Shown here piece after piece: positions 21,760-34,517 of a stretch of DNA of 64,000 nt; position 1 is the first letter of the stretch; every line of letters starts with the position of its first letter. The stretch is from positions 62,001 through 126,000 of the forward strand of contig SJRY01000206.1 in assembly GCA_011319805.1 (NCBI GenBank), given 5' to 3'. The position numbers were made by a program, and so were the translations under genes. This stretch comes from Macrocybe gigantea. Taxonomy: Eukaryota > Basidiomycota > Agaricomycetes > Agaricales > Callistosporiaceae. The notes below the pieces were generated by a model. That model did no database searches and was not told the DNA's origin. It saw only the letters and a program-made list of their open reading frames with translations.

Positions 21760-24203
21760 AGTTGTTGATCCACGTCTACCTTGCCTCGACATTTAAACTG
21801 ATGGATCACGAGGTAGAGGGCAAGAAGTTTCGGGCCGCAAGGTGAAAGAAGCCATAGAATCGATTCTTGGATCATATGGGCCATTACGAGATCCATTTTA
21901 GCAGAAAAAACTCTAATCAAATTGTCTGCCCAGACAGCAGAGGTCGACAAGGAAAGGATACCAGGCTAGTTGAAGAAGAGTAAAAGCCTAAAAAAGTGCC
22001 CTTCGGTCAGCACGGATGCAAGTCACATGAGCGAAGCGGCACACACGATCGTTTCTGGATGTATTGGACCATTGAACCGCACTCTCATCTTCTGGGTATG
22101 GAAGCACGCGGTCAATGGAATATTTGCTTATGCTCCATGTCAGGAATATCTTGTAAAAGCGGCCCGATAATTCTACCGTTGCCAGCGAGAAGTCGACGGT
22201 GGATTCCAGAAGTACTGAGGGTACGACAGAGCAGTATTTTGATGAGAGGAAACATATGCAGATACTGGATGAAGGATACGTCGGAAGAGCAGCAGACAAG
22301 AAACGCGTACTAAGACATAAATGGGTTTCGCTGCTTGCCCCTTGTCCTCTGGTGCAGCCCGGCGCAATCAATCAGAGACAGAAACAAAGAGGAAAAGACC
22401 CTGCACAACCCTATGGCGAAGGTCTGGCGCTGATGACCAGGCCTGGTGTTGATTTCTTCACTTCATCTACAAGCCTTTCTGTCAGAGCGAGACCTTTGCC
22501 AAAGTGCTGAGCCGGGTAGGCGATTGGGATCAAACGAAGAGCCTGCCAGTGAACCCTTCGTCTCCTCCATTAGCCGAGGGCCCATAAAGACACCCCACTA
22601 GGGGGGCTAGAAAGGCCCATGGCTACGAGTGAACGTTCACCGGCGTTACATATGCCTTCCAGCACCACTCAAATGATACAAGATTTGGCGTCGCCCAAGA
22701 GAATAAGCTCCATTCTGGTGAGTCTTCCCCGGATGTTGGAGATGTTGGATATTTCGGCGTCCATATTGATTTACAATCACCATGGCCACGATGTCGGTGT
22801 TGCTCTGGTGACAATCCATTCCCTTCCCGCAAGAGTTGGTGATCAGATGTCAACAGCCAGGCATTGCACGGGATTGTTAATAAGTAAACGTAGCTCGGTA
22901 CTACCATTTACTTGGTGACGGGATCAGAAACGCATGTGAAGTGCTCACAACGCGTTGGACGCAAACAACGTCAAAACCTGTGATCAACAATTTTTCTCAC
23001 CATCATACTTCATGCCTTCTAGACAATATCAATGTCGATGTAGACATGCGGTTTAGAATGCAACCTCTGACGTCTCGTTAGGAGCCATGCCTCACTCATG
23101 CTTTAGTTCCTCATGACTGAATGCCATTGAACAGCATCCGGAATATCGATTCTACTTATCACATATTTATACGTCGAGGTATGCACTCGTATCCTTAATA
23201 AACTCCTCATTTCAACGTGAGCTCAGTCGATAGCCATGTCCGTCAGATTCTTCTCTTTGGCAATTGCCTTGGCCCTTGGAATAAGTTCGTCGAGGGAATT
23301 AATCAATATCGCACTATTGGTAGGATCGCGTAAACGAGGTCGATGAAAATGACAAGTGAACTCCTCCAGGTAACGTGCCGAAGCCAGCCACTTGCGGAAA
23401 CTCTGGTGTACTGCCATCAGGTGGATGGATTGCGAATAAAAGATGTGGTACGTTATGGGTGAGTTTCATTAGGTTTATCACCAGGTATGCCAAGTCATTG
23501 ACACTGCCCCAGGTACTGCGATGGCAGGGCAAAGGTTCGATGTTCACTCGACTGACAGCACGAATTATCACTATGGCCGTTATCGTGGTACCGGCGGAAA
23601 TTTCTGTACTTGGCTTGTACCATCTGTGAGCTCATGAACAACTTGGTGGAGACATCGTACGCTCATCTTCAAGATAGGCTTTAGACCTTTCAACTGCAGT
23701 TACAGTGGACGCGTCCTGCTCGGACACTACAGCGGCCTCTGTGTGTAATCGACAAGCTTTCGGGAAAGATTTTGATGCACCGCCCCACCAAGCAACGGGG
23801 CTGTTGTTGTCCCCGTCAATCTCTCCGGCTGTCCGGTTTTTATAATTACTTTGTGGTATGATTAGCCTCTTTACTTTTGCTTTTATTAATGATCCTCACT
23901 CCCGAACCCGGCAGGACTCCACCTTCCAAACGGGGCATTCCAAGATCCCGTTCCGTTTAATATGGCAACGACCTCCGGTGGCGGCTACCGGTACACCACA
24001 TTGGACGGACGTGCCAGTATGGTGCGTGCAAATGTTGCGGAATGGGGTCAGGTTATCTGGTTCTTCGTGCCCCGCTCATGCATCGCGTCACAACTGCCAG
24101 CTGCCCTTAACAACGACGGCGGAGACAGTTGCTAGACTCTGTTGTTCATCGATGTATTCTGTGTTTCTTCGGCTTGAACACTTGACAATCTTTATTTTCG
24201 AAG
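21760..24203. other. 2.4-kb gene-poor stretch
   Basis: Many short frames on both strands. The most gene-like are overlapping minus frames at 23223-23571 ('WLASARYLEEFTCHFHRPRL', 'LINSLDELIPRAKAIAKEKN'), which could be the end of an unrecognised gene, but I could not join them to a start. Nothing else is supportable; no transposon ends were recognised. Confidence 0.4.
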
Positions 24204-24970
24204 TCAACGCGGCATCTCTTGGTCAGTGACATCGAGGACTCGATACCAAACAATGATGACGAAACAACGGCGTCTGTTTAATTTCAGAACACCTTCATAC
24301 CCCATCCTTGCCAACGAGTACAAACTAAAATATAGACCCGAGCTTGTCCCGACGCTACCTGCCACGTCTCCAATCTTATCACCCACACTGCCCGCGACGT
24401 CTCCGACCTCGTCCACTGCGCCTTTAACGGCGCCTTTGACCTTGTTACCAGCTGCTGCCGCCTTGCCCGCGAGATCAAATTCTTCTGCGCACTGATCGCA
24501 ATCGGGGGGCTGTCAAATCCGAGAATACAGATGAGCGAAAATGCACCGTCATCTCATCTGCGAGGCCAGCACTCAACGAAGTTTGCAATCGTGTTGGCAG
24601 CTGCCGCCAGGCATGCTGCGTCGGCGATGATGTCTGTTTTGGATTGGTGAGCGAAGAGAGAACGAAAATTAATCACATCGGACGTACTAGCACCCTCCTG
24701 AGCTGCAGCGCCTACACAAGATACGACTGGCGACACGGATAATATGAATAAGATTGAACAAACGATACGGAAAATATTGAAGTGTTACCCGAAGGAGCGA
24801 GGGCAGCCACACATCCTAATCATCTCAATAAATACGGAATCGTTTCATCCATGCATGAAAAATGACGAACCTGCAATATCACAGCTTGCCCTTATGAAAG
24901 TGTGCCCAGTCGGTGTAGCAAGGACGGTTGAGAAAGCAGCGAGGAATCCAAAGACGAGAGCGAAACGCAT
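24204..24970 (-). CDS. Small secreted Cys-containing protein with Gly/Val/Asp repeat tail
   Basis: Starts at ATG 24970-24968 with a clean signal peptide (MRFALVFGFLAAFSTVLATP). Splicing four short introns gives a mature part with spaced cysteines: 'SCDIAGCVAALAPSVVSCVG', 'DIIADAACLAAAANTIANF', 'PPDCDQCAEEFDLAG'. The spacing of Cys around helical Ala-rich segments resembles the fungal calcium-binding protein fold, but this is only a resemblance. The tail has alternating 'GAVKGAVDEVGDVAGSVGDK' and 'IGDVAGSVG', an amphipathic repeat. The 3' end is uncertain: the open frame reaches 24204, but a small intron near 24340-24375 could change the last residues. Likely an extracellular effector-like or surface protein. 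Confidence 0.6.
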
Positions 24971-25595
24971 GTTGGAATAGAACAGATAGGGAAAATGTAT
25001 GGAAATCGAAGAGCGGGTATACGAAAGTGACTTGAAGGTAAAGAGAAAAGAAATCAAACGGAACGTCAAGTTCCCGAAGAAAGAACCACAAGCAGGATAT
25101 TGGCCGTTGAACCTTCTCGCGTCTCTTTATACCTCTGTTCTTGCTCACATATCAAAGAAGTGGAGCCGTCTTGACAGTTGGTAACCTGGATGAGAGGTAG
25201 CATGTGCCTAATTGAATAGCGGACAGATCGTGTCCACGCCTCAGCCATCTGGTCCACGAGCGCTTGAGAGGAAGTGGCAACTCGGTGAAATGCTTGGCGT
25301 GCATTTCCTGACAGCTCAGCGTTGTTAAGAGGTCGATGGGGCATGTGAAGGTACAAGGTACTAGTGCTCGGCATGTCAAAAAGATGCAAACCGCGGCCTC
25401 GACGGGTCCGGGCTTGCTGATTCGTGTCAATTCGACTTGAAAATGTTGCAACGCATCTTATCAGCGATGTGCATGCAGTCTGAATGCCTTGATCTATGTT
25501 ACACAAACCAAAATGACAACGACAAAGATCTACAACGTCATTCAAGCGTCGCCTTAGTTTTCATGAATCAATAACGTTTCATCGTCAACGTTCAT
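24971..25595. other. Spacer, no supportable gene
   Basis: Holds the promoter of the small secreted protein (left) and the 3' region of the transporter (right). Short minus frames at 25066-25545 show no motif. Confidence 0.4.
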
Positions 25596-27435
25596 TCAGG
25601 GCACATTCTCTTTTTCCAAGCTCGCTCCTTTTTCAGAACGATCCTCCTTCTCGATATCCAGCTCTTCCGGCCTCTCAAGACCCACATCTGATTCTCCGAC
25701 TTTGTCCGCTGGGTCGCGATAGCTGGGTACGAAATTGACGGCGAGGGCGTACGTGTAGGCAATGAGGAAGAAGATAACTGGGATGATCATTGCAAATGCC
25801 GTGCTATTGCGTGCATCTGCAACGCGCGCTAGAATGGGAGGCACCTGAGTATAACAGGACAATCAGCACAATGACACCGGTAACGCGCATCTGGGTGCAC
25901 GTACACAAGCACCGCCGACTACGCCGCCAACAATCAATCCGGCGCCGCGCTACCATAGGAGTGAAAGATGAGCGAGGGCACCTACTCTATTGAATGCACG
26001 GACCTTCGTATGCCGTCCTATTCCACGAATCCCTAGAGCGACGATCGTCGGGAAGCACACGCTCTCGAAGAAAAGCGTCAAACTCAGCATGGCAAGACCA
26101 GTGTTTCCGCGTTGAGTGATACTCGCGGCGCAGAACGCGATCGAGCCCGAAAGATATATGAGGAAGATGATGCGCGGCTTGACGAATCTCATGACGGCTG
26201 CATTTTCCGGTCAGGCTTGACTGCACAACCGTATGCCCAGAACGCACCTGAGCCCGAGAACCGCCCGATAGCGAAGCATCCTTGGGCGATAGCGAGGAAT
26301 TTAGCACCCAAGGAAGACGACGTTTCGCCTCTTGTTTCCGTAATATAGTTTATGAAATAACCCGCGATGGCAACTGAAAAATGGCGTAAGTTAAGAGTCA
26401 TCGCTAAGAAGGGAATGGAGCAACCTTGAGCGCCGACATAACAAAATTGGGCGAAAGCCGCGTGGAAGACTCGATACTGTAGGAAGAAACTCCTCTCGCC
26501 CTCCTGATCGCCGACGTGCGTCATTTCAGCTTGCTGCGCCATGTCGGCATCTGAGAACATATGCGAACAGAATGTGAATATTAAAGAGCATAGAAGGGGA
26601 ACACATGTGAGAACTCGCCTGTAACTTCGGGAATGGATGCGAAATAGAAAACCACAGCGAGACAGAACACGAATATGGCGATCGCTAGGTATACCCATTG
26701 CACAGTCTTCAAGGAGTCGACGCTGTCTCCGGTTTCCTTGAAAAAGACATAGGAACCCAACACTGGACCAACGACGGTACCGATGGCTTGCACAGCTTGG
26801 GCGAGATTAATGCGGAGTTCAGCATATCTCGGTGGTCCAGTCACTGTTCCAGACGAGTCCAAGTGTTAGTAATCCTGCAACGAAAGTGAGAATGTGGGTC
26901 TGCTGACCTGCCATGTATGGATTTGCGGCAGTCTCCAACGAACCCAGACCGCTACCGATGATGAAGGTCGCGCCACAAAAACCGCCAAAGCTCCTCTTCA
27001 ATCCTGCCGGCCACATGATTAACGCTCCAATCCCATACAAGACCAGACCGAGAATGAACGTCGCTCGATAGCCGTATTTCCTGAGCACCCAATTTGCGTA
27101 TCCGAGCGAAGCGAGCGGATAAGCGCCGAAATAGGCCGCTTGAAGTCCCGATGAGCGAGTTCTTGTGATACCGAGCGTATTTTGGAAATGCTTGTTCAGC
27201 GTGTCCAGAAGACCATAGGCGAAGCCCTGTCCACGTCATCCCAGGTGAGTCCGAACCTATTATGAAGTTCAAATACGAAGCGTACCCAAAGGAAGTAAAG
27301 AATCGTAACAAGGAACAGAGGAAAGAGCGTCTCTCGGAGAGTCAGCCCAGCGGCATCTGTGATCCTGTCCCCAACTTTGAGAGAGTGCTTCCGGAAGAAC
27401 TTCTTAGATTGCGGTTTGCCAGCAGCATCCTTCAT
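25596..27435 (-). CDS. MFS sugar transporter, FucP (L-fucose/glucose-galactose permease) type
   Basis: Twelve-helix proton symporter of the FucP branch of the major facilitator family, in the plasma membrane. It starts at ATG 27435 (MKDAAGKPQSKKFF). A 60-nt intron near 27230-27290 rebuilds the family signature 'FLWGFAYGLLDTLNKHFQ', followed by 'RSSGLQAAYFGAYPLA', 'SLGYANWVLRKYGYRATFIL', 'GSGLGSLETAANPYM', 'NLAQAVQAIGTVVGPVLGSY' and the second half with 'TLFFESVCFPTIVALGIRGI' and 'GGVVGGACVPPILARVAD'. The C-terminal tail is acidic (ERPEELDIEKEDRSEKG). All exon joins keep frame. Substrate is a hexose by family; which one cannot be told. Confidence 0.88.
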
Positions 27436-30217
27436 GACGGAGGCGAAGAAGGGCTAATCAAAACCCTTGGGGCGCTTCGAATCCGATCATGTAGCACTTA
27501 AAACTTCTTTGGATTACCGGGCCGTCGTGCGACTGCAGAAGGAGTAAAGCGGCCATCCCCAGATCACCAGGTATAGCGGGGGCAGGACAAGCGTGTCACC
27601 AGACCAGTAGAAGCCCGTAAGCGAACAACAATGTGATAGCACATTATAAGCTGTGAGACGATATACTGACTGATCCGCAGCGGTTGGTGGGCGAACGACT
27701 AACTTGATCCCTGTCGTAGTTAGAAAATGTGGATATAGAAACACGAAAATTAGGACAATCCATTGTCACCATACAGGATAACGATTTTGCACAGAAGGAG
27801 CATGCATTAGGCCATTCAACTTGACAGCCTAACCACGAGTTGCAGGGTGGTCGACTGAAGCGCGGTGGTATCACACAATGCCACGTTACGTAACGCATTT
27901 TAACCACATGTCCACGTCGAAGAATCCGCACTTGCGTGCTAATTCTCCCAATCACATATTCACTTCTTCGTCTCAAATTCCCCTCGTCGAAATCCCTACA
28001 TCTTGGGGCTCATCTTGAGGACCACTCGATAAACTGGCTTGAGGATGATGTGGCGTTGTCTGAGTTTTGCGACATCCGATGGCCCAGGAAATGTGATTTA
28101 TGTTATCTGCACTCTTGGATGGCGGCACACAGGATCATTCTTCGGGCATACGCATATTACGCAAGTTACCATTTTTCGAACAATGACATTGTGGTATCGC
28201 TATTTAGCTTGAAAATTTCCGCTGCTACCACGTTTTAATCGCTGGTTCACAGGTTCACGGATTGTTCGGAATGGTTCAGCACCGAACGGCAAGGCAAAAT
28301 TCCAGGACACTAACTGACCACGCCCGGCTGAACAGGAGGGATTCCTTCCGTTATGTACATTGGTGTTTGAGTTACGATTACAAGGCCCCTTACACCGTCA
28401 AATTGAGCCCGCGCAGTGATCTCAAACCAGAGGGGTCATTTCGTGTCGTCTATGATTGTGCATTTCCGTGTTCCCCCTCTATCTATTCGCAAGACCGTTA
28501 CTTGCAAAGTCTAGGTTTGACTATACAGCTCCACTCGTCTTCCACAACCTGCCTGTCTACGCTGCTCGTGTTCTTGCAGTGGAACGCAAATCGGCTCTCA
28601 CTCACCGGCTTCTCCTCAACAGGGTGATCGTCTATCAAATAGGACTGCATGCCGCGGCGGACAGGGCGTCTGGCTGGCGAAGCAATTTGCTCTCTTTAGC
28701 TCTAGTCTGCAAATCCTGGGCTTTCCTAGTCAACATCTGTATCTGCTCATTGGGAAAACAAACCCCTTTCACACGGCCGCCCTGACATCGCTAACCAGTC
28801 AGCGTCTCTGGACTCTGGAGGCTACCCGGCTCCTGGAAAATTGATCAAGGACTTCGACGTCCGGGACTCTGCTTTTTTGACTCTGCTTTTTGCAGAGGCG
28901 GCATGAACTCTACTGGGTGGTATATGGATGAGATGCTTCTTGAGTATTCCCAAGGCTATGGTGATGAGCTTGCGTGCGGCATGCCATTTGGAATCGGCCG
29001 TGCTACAGGGCCTCCATCCTTCGGTCCATCGAGAATATCTCGAAGCACTTCAGCAGCTGACCATGCGTCATTTATCCCTGTGACGTCCTTGCTCAAGATC
29101 TGAGCATACTGGAAATATGAAACATCAATGATCCCACCAACCGTGCGTTGCACATCTTCTTATCAGCTGTCGCAGTGTCTCTTGAGGAGCTAATGCTTGA
29201 GCCTGGGGAGCCTTACGCGCTTGATGAGGTTATTCCTGAAATGTATAGAATGCGCAAGGCGTCGGTGGTGGGAAATGTAGCGAGCTCAACCCGATTATTC
29301 CCATTGCAATATTCGATGCGCCGGGCACTACGTTCGGCGATCTACCTGACGCCGTGCTGACAACGAAGTGGGACTTTGTCCGAATTCAGATACAGGTCGT
29401 CAGAGATCGTGACAGCACGAGTTCTAAGGCCAGATCGGAGGAGATAGCTGTCAAACGATGTCCATCTTAGCCTAACACAATCCTTGAACTATGAGTAGCG
29501 GTGCTGTGTGAACTTGTCGGAACCCAAAAATGCTTGTAGAATCATATGCTAGGTGTCTTCACGCTTCCGGAGAAACGTGCCCAGGAAGCTCGCGAAGCAA
29601 TTCACATCCGTGATTCGACTCCGCAGCATGTCCTAACCACAGTGCGAGCAGGTTTCTCCTCTCTCAACTGATGCGACGAAGCACTCCAGCGACACACACC
29701 AAGTATAGCCGGGCAGGCACAGTTTGCCGTAAATAGGCGGAAGATCCGGACGGTGACGACTGAGGCCGCTGCCATCAAACCTGGCTTTGTTGGCGGTGTT
29801 CACCATCGAAGAAACAGGCCTTTCCTTCCAGTTCTCTTTCACACACGCCTACTCATAAGCGCAGTAAGTGGCGAATCGTCTAGACTTTGAACGCGCAACA
29901 ATAGGGTCTCCAGAAACTAGGAAGAAAAAAAAATCTGACACGTCGAAACCGAAGCACGCACCGAACCATTTCACCTCCATTTTGCCCCACATCCTAGCTT
30001 CCCCGCAGTGTAACGTGCTGATCATCAGCGTCCGGTCTCTCCCATTGCTCGCCGGCTCATCACGACGTCGACGGACGCGAAGGGGAACAGGTAGCGCCGA
30101 GGGCACGTGACGTCAGCCCGTCCCGATCTTATTCAGAAAGCCATGAGACATGCCCTGGGGCGTCTCCATCAGCCTTTGCTAACATCTCTCCAATCGATAT
30201 CAAAACGAAACATCTCG
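27436..30217. other. 2.8-kb gene-poor stretch with possible F-box relic
   Basis: Mostly no coding signal. On the plus strand near 28600-28740 the frame reads 'LTHRLLLNRVIVYQIG' and 'LLSLALVCKSWAFLV', typical of the F-box core, and 'ACHLESAVLQGLHPS' and 'SLEELMLEPGEPYALDEVIP' follow to about 29280 in other frames. This may be a broken F-box/leucine-rich gene, but no start or continuous model can be built. Confidence 0.35.
30104..30115. promoter_or_regulatory. Composite E-box plus CRE (CACGTGACGTCA)
   Basis: A CACGTG bHLH site (30104-30109) overlaps a full palindromic bZIP/CRE site TGACGTCA (30108-30115), 103 bp upstream of the GH15 start codon. Position suggests control of that gene; function is inferred. 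Confidence 0.5.
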
Positions 30218-33200
30218 ATGAACATCTTTCAGCCCAACAAAGACCGGGATTATATGCCTCTTGCCGACCATGCTCTGTGAGTTCATCAAGACGGTCTTGA
30301 AATGCCCCTAGAACTCATATGGTCGTCGTTATCGCGTTTGAAGGATCGGTAATCTTCGTACGGCTGCTCTTGTCAGTCTCGATGGCTCCAGTACGTGTGT
30401 GATCTGGCCGTCTCATGACTGGATCTCGTCTGAACATCTTTACAGTCGAGAGTTATTGCGTTCCGAACTTCGATTCACCGTCAGTCTTTGCGCGAATTCT
30501 GGATAAGGACAAGGGCGGCCACTTTTCAATCACACCTACTATCCCCTTCTCTGTGAAGCAGAACTACCTTCCGAGTTCTAATGTGCGTCATTTTGCATAC
30601 TTTCCTGAGTTTCCCGGTGATCGACCTCCTTTTAGATTCTTCAAACCAAGTTCATGAACGATAAGGGTGTGGCGAGTATAACAGGTGCAGACGTACTGCT
30701 TCTGGGTAGCAGAGGCATTTCTTCACCTCGAGTTCACAGATTTTCTCCCGCGCCCTAGCACCGCAAGCGCACCTATGCTGACTCACAAGCCTTTACTACC
30801 ATGGCTCATCCGACGCGTCGAATGCATACGCGGGAGCATGCCCCTCCTCATGCAGTGTGCACCGGCATTCAACTACGCGAGAGACCCCCACAAGACGACC
30901 ATTGTCGATGATGGCAGCGTGCCGCTGGAATCGCAGAAAAAGGTCGTCTTCGAGTCGGAGACCCTCTCTATGGATCTTCGATACATCGTCGAAAGCACTA
31001 CAGACTCGTGCGACGCGCCTTTGGTTGAACTCGCCACGCTGGACCTCACGTCTAAGGGTCACAAGGGTCTTGCGGCGTACGCATCGTTGCAACTTTCAGA
31101 AGGGCAGGCAGTCACGTTTGTCCTGCGGCCACTCACTCCCCACCCCAATATCCAAGACGATGAAAAGAAGGTTACTGACAGAAAGTTGTTCGGCTCTCTT
31201 GGAGCTCGGTCTAGGGCCTTGGACGATCCTTATCTGACGAAGGAGCTTCTGCACTCGTTGCTTTCTGTCCGTTCTCTCCTCATCTTCGGGAGCGATTGTT
31301 TATGCCTACTCCTCTTAATCCTGGTTAGGTTACGAACAAGTATTGGAATGATTGGATTCGTCAGTCAACCTATACCGGCTCGTGGAAGGAGGCAGTGCAT
31401 CGCAGCGCGTTAGCCCTGAAGCTCTTGATATACGAGCCAACAGGTACGTATGCGCAGTTAGCAGAGTTGAGAATGAAACTTATTCGTAATCCAGGCGCCG
31501 TGGTCGCCAGTCCCACGTTCAGCCTGCCAGAATTCATTGGCGGTACAAGAAATTGGTTCGTTTTGGCTTCTCTTTTCTTAGCTCTGTGTTAAGTTGATCA
31601 ATTAAAACAGGGATTATCGGTACGTTTGGCCTGAATTAGCAGTGATGGTTATTCTCACCACTGGCTTAAGGGCTTCTTGGATCCGGGATTCGTCTTTCAC
31701 TCTTTACGCACTTATACGACTTGGATTCACGCAGGAAGCCAATGGTGAGCGCTCACCCGGCGAGTCACGTTCAGCTCACGTCTCTGACGTTCACGAAGCG
31801 TACATGGAGTTTATATTCGAGCGCCTGCGAAACAAGAACCCGGATGGAAGTCTTCAAATCATGTATACCATACACGGTACGAGGGCTTGCCACGCGTGTT
31901 ATGAGGTTGCTTTCGCTGATATTATACACGGTTTACAGGCGGGAAAGAGCTTGAAGAGATAGAACTGACACATCTTGACGGACATAAAGGGTCTAAACCA
32001 GTTAGAATCGGGAACGGAGCTGCTGATCATGTTCAATTGGTACGCTAAGACTTGCCTTCAATTAGTGATGCTGCATCGTCGTTGACATAACACCAGGATA
32101 TCTACGGCGAGTTGTACGTACCGTTATGCTCCTCACACCGAGCTCTCGAGATGATCTCTTACTTAGGATGGATTGTATATACCTTGGTCAAAAGGTCGGC
32201 CTGCCTCCTACCGTCAGTTTTTTCGTACTAATCACCCGCATGTTCCTTTATAGTTTGGGAAGCCCCTCGTACGTCTATCCCTATTATTCTACAATGACGT
32301 CAAACTCATTTATTTGCAAAGAGCTACGATGATTGGTAAACACCATTGGTTCTTGCGGCATTCTGGCTCATACTCGTATCTCGACAGGGTCCTTGTCCGA
32401 GAACTGTAAGTTGCAATGAATGACCCTTGATTGACAAGGACTTCATCTGTCCTTTAGGGTTGATTGTGAGTCTCCTGGCCCTGCACTGTTGAACGACCTA
32501 CTGACTCGTACGTCAGACGTGGTCGCGAACCTCAAGGAACCTGATTTGTAAGTCAATTCATTGTCTCAGTTTTCGGTGCGATGCACGCACTTGCATCCGC
32601 CAACCCTAATTCGCCTTGTGCTAGGTCAATATGGTCAGTAGACCCCTCTCAAATTTTCTCACTACCGATACAATGGGGTCGCAGGGAAGTCCGGAACAAG
32701 AGACGACACTTCACGGTAAGTCTTTCATTTCTGCTGTGCCGAATGCCACTTTACCACACTCGCATCACGACAGTATTCCAAGGTGTGTTATGTGATATTA
32801 TCTAGTTTCTGCGAGTTTTGCTGAGACTTCTTGTCAGATCATGCTTTGGTATGCACGTCATTTTCCGGGGGAAGGTGACTGACATAGTCGTAATATCTTA
32901 TGCACAGGGTTGCAATAGACAGAGGTTAGTGCCTTGTTTCTCCTTCGTCGCTCGTCTGACCGGTTCGGTTTGACTTCTTTTTTCTTGGCCCCCGTGACAG
33001 GTCTCCGTCTGGTGGAGAAACGATCGCTCCCTTGCCCTAACCGCAACAAGTGGCAGGATGCCCGCGATGAGCTGTACGAAGAGATCATGCACAAGGCATG
33101 GAACAAGGACGGCAAGTTCTTTGGCCAGAGCTACGAGGACCCAGACGTGTTGGATTCGGCTGTGCTCATCATGCCGCTGGTCTTCTTCATGCACGCTGTA

Positions 33201-33932
33201 TGTTCCCTTCTTACTTCGCTCTTGACACGTTCTCACTGTGTTCGTTCTTTTCGTATATCCCAGTCGGATCCCAGGTTTCTTGGTACCCTCAAGCAGATCC
33301 TCAAGTCCCCAGAGAGGGGTGGTCTGACCTCAAATGTGGGTATCGGGCCTTGACTATCACAGTTCGCTGCTGAAAGTTGGTTTGTGCTAGAATCTCGTTT
33401 ATCGTTATGATGTACGTAAATCGGAAGATGGAGTTGGAGGAGAGGAAGGCACCTTTTGCCTGTGTACACTATGGTGAGTCATACTGCGCCGTCAATACAC
33501 CTCCCAACACTTAAACGTTCCCTTGTATCGCAGGTGCATTGAGGCTTTAACACGTGCCGGGGAGTACGACAAAGTCCTCCTCCAGCGGTCCGTTGCCATG
33601 TTTGAGGTAAATTCTTTCGTTGACAATGCGTGTGTTATGCTCAAACACGTCCAAGGACTTCCTACTATATCTGAATCATGTCGGCTTGTGCACGGAGGAG
33701 ATATCTGACGCAGGAGAAGCGTAAGTTGTTTCAGAACACGCTGTATGTTTGCTTACGCCTTTTGCTTCATGTAGGCTGGGGAACGCTGTCCAAGGATTCA
33801 CGTGCGTTGCCGCCTCACTGTGGGATTGTCGATTTACTGACCGGCGCTCTCAATCCGAATCATAGACATGTTACGCTTATTTCAGCTGCCTACAATCTTT
33901 CTAGAACTCTAGGGAAGGCGAAGCAAACATAA
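30218..33932 (+). CDS. GH15 family glycosidase with trehalase-like N-terminal domain
   Basis: Inverting alpha-glucosidase, probably a cytosolic trehalase or glucoamylase-like enzyme since there is no signal peptide. It starts at ATG 30218 ([20 protein letters not shown]), then '[20 protein letters not shown]', '[20 protein letters not shown]' and '[20 protein letters not shown]', the typical TREH_N domain. The GH15 domain has '[19 protein letters not shown]' (exon joins near 31560-31690), '[11 protein letters not shown]', '[17 protein letters not shown]', 'DIYGELMD' and '[13 protein letters not shown]' with the acid Glu. A 9-nt exon (32625-32633) supplies the codons just before that Glu. The C-terminal base region reads '[19 protein letters not shown]'. 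At least 15 short introns, all in phase. Length about 640 residues is normal. Confidence 0.88.
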
Positions 33933-34517
33933 TCTAGTTGACGATTTCCTGCTCATGGTCACGGAAGGAAGGTCATGTCTCTCTATGGATGGCAATAGTT
34001 GTTTTGCTGGCCAGAACTCAATGTTAACAAGAATGCCAATTCATTGTAATTGTGGTCAACTCCTGACTCAACTCCTGACTTTCGCTGTTGATATTATTTT
34101 TTCTTCCGGCTCGGCTTTTCGGTCAACTATTGATATGAGATTCTGCCAGATTACGGGATTTAACCTGTTTCGACAGAATCGCCGGCTGGATAGCGCCTTG
34201 TTCTAGGATCCAGGGCTGCTTCATGGGATTGTGAAAGCGATCTCGATTCCGCAATATATTACCTCATGATAACATATCGATCGAGCCGACTGCACTGCTG
34301 TTCGCTTTAAATTTATCACGGTGTACCGTGCCCGAATAGCATACGGTATGCACTATACCTTTTCAATATCAGATGTATTGTGTTCACGATCTTTTTTTTC
34401 TTTTTCTTTTTTTTTAATCCATGGAAGCGAAGTAGACCGCGCCGGTTTTCTCTGCATATGGACTGAGCAGGAGAGTAAATTTTTATAGAGTTTGTCCTCC
34501 TACCAACCTGGAACGCT
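33933..34517. other. Intergenic with T-rich tract
   Basis: About 580 bp without a gene. A pyrimidine tract of T with few C lies at 34391-34415, and a TATA-like 'tttttatagag' about 35 bp before the ATG at 34518. Confidence 0.45.

Noticed and set aside
22000..23630. Possible genes on either strand
   Set aside because: Frames are short, overlap on both strands and cannot be spliced into a protein with recognisable features.
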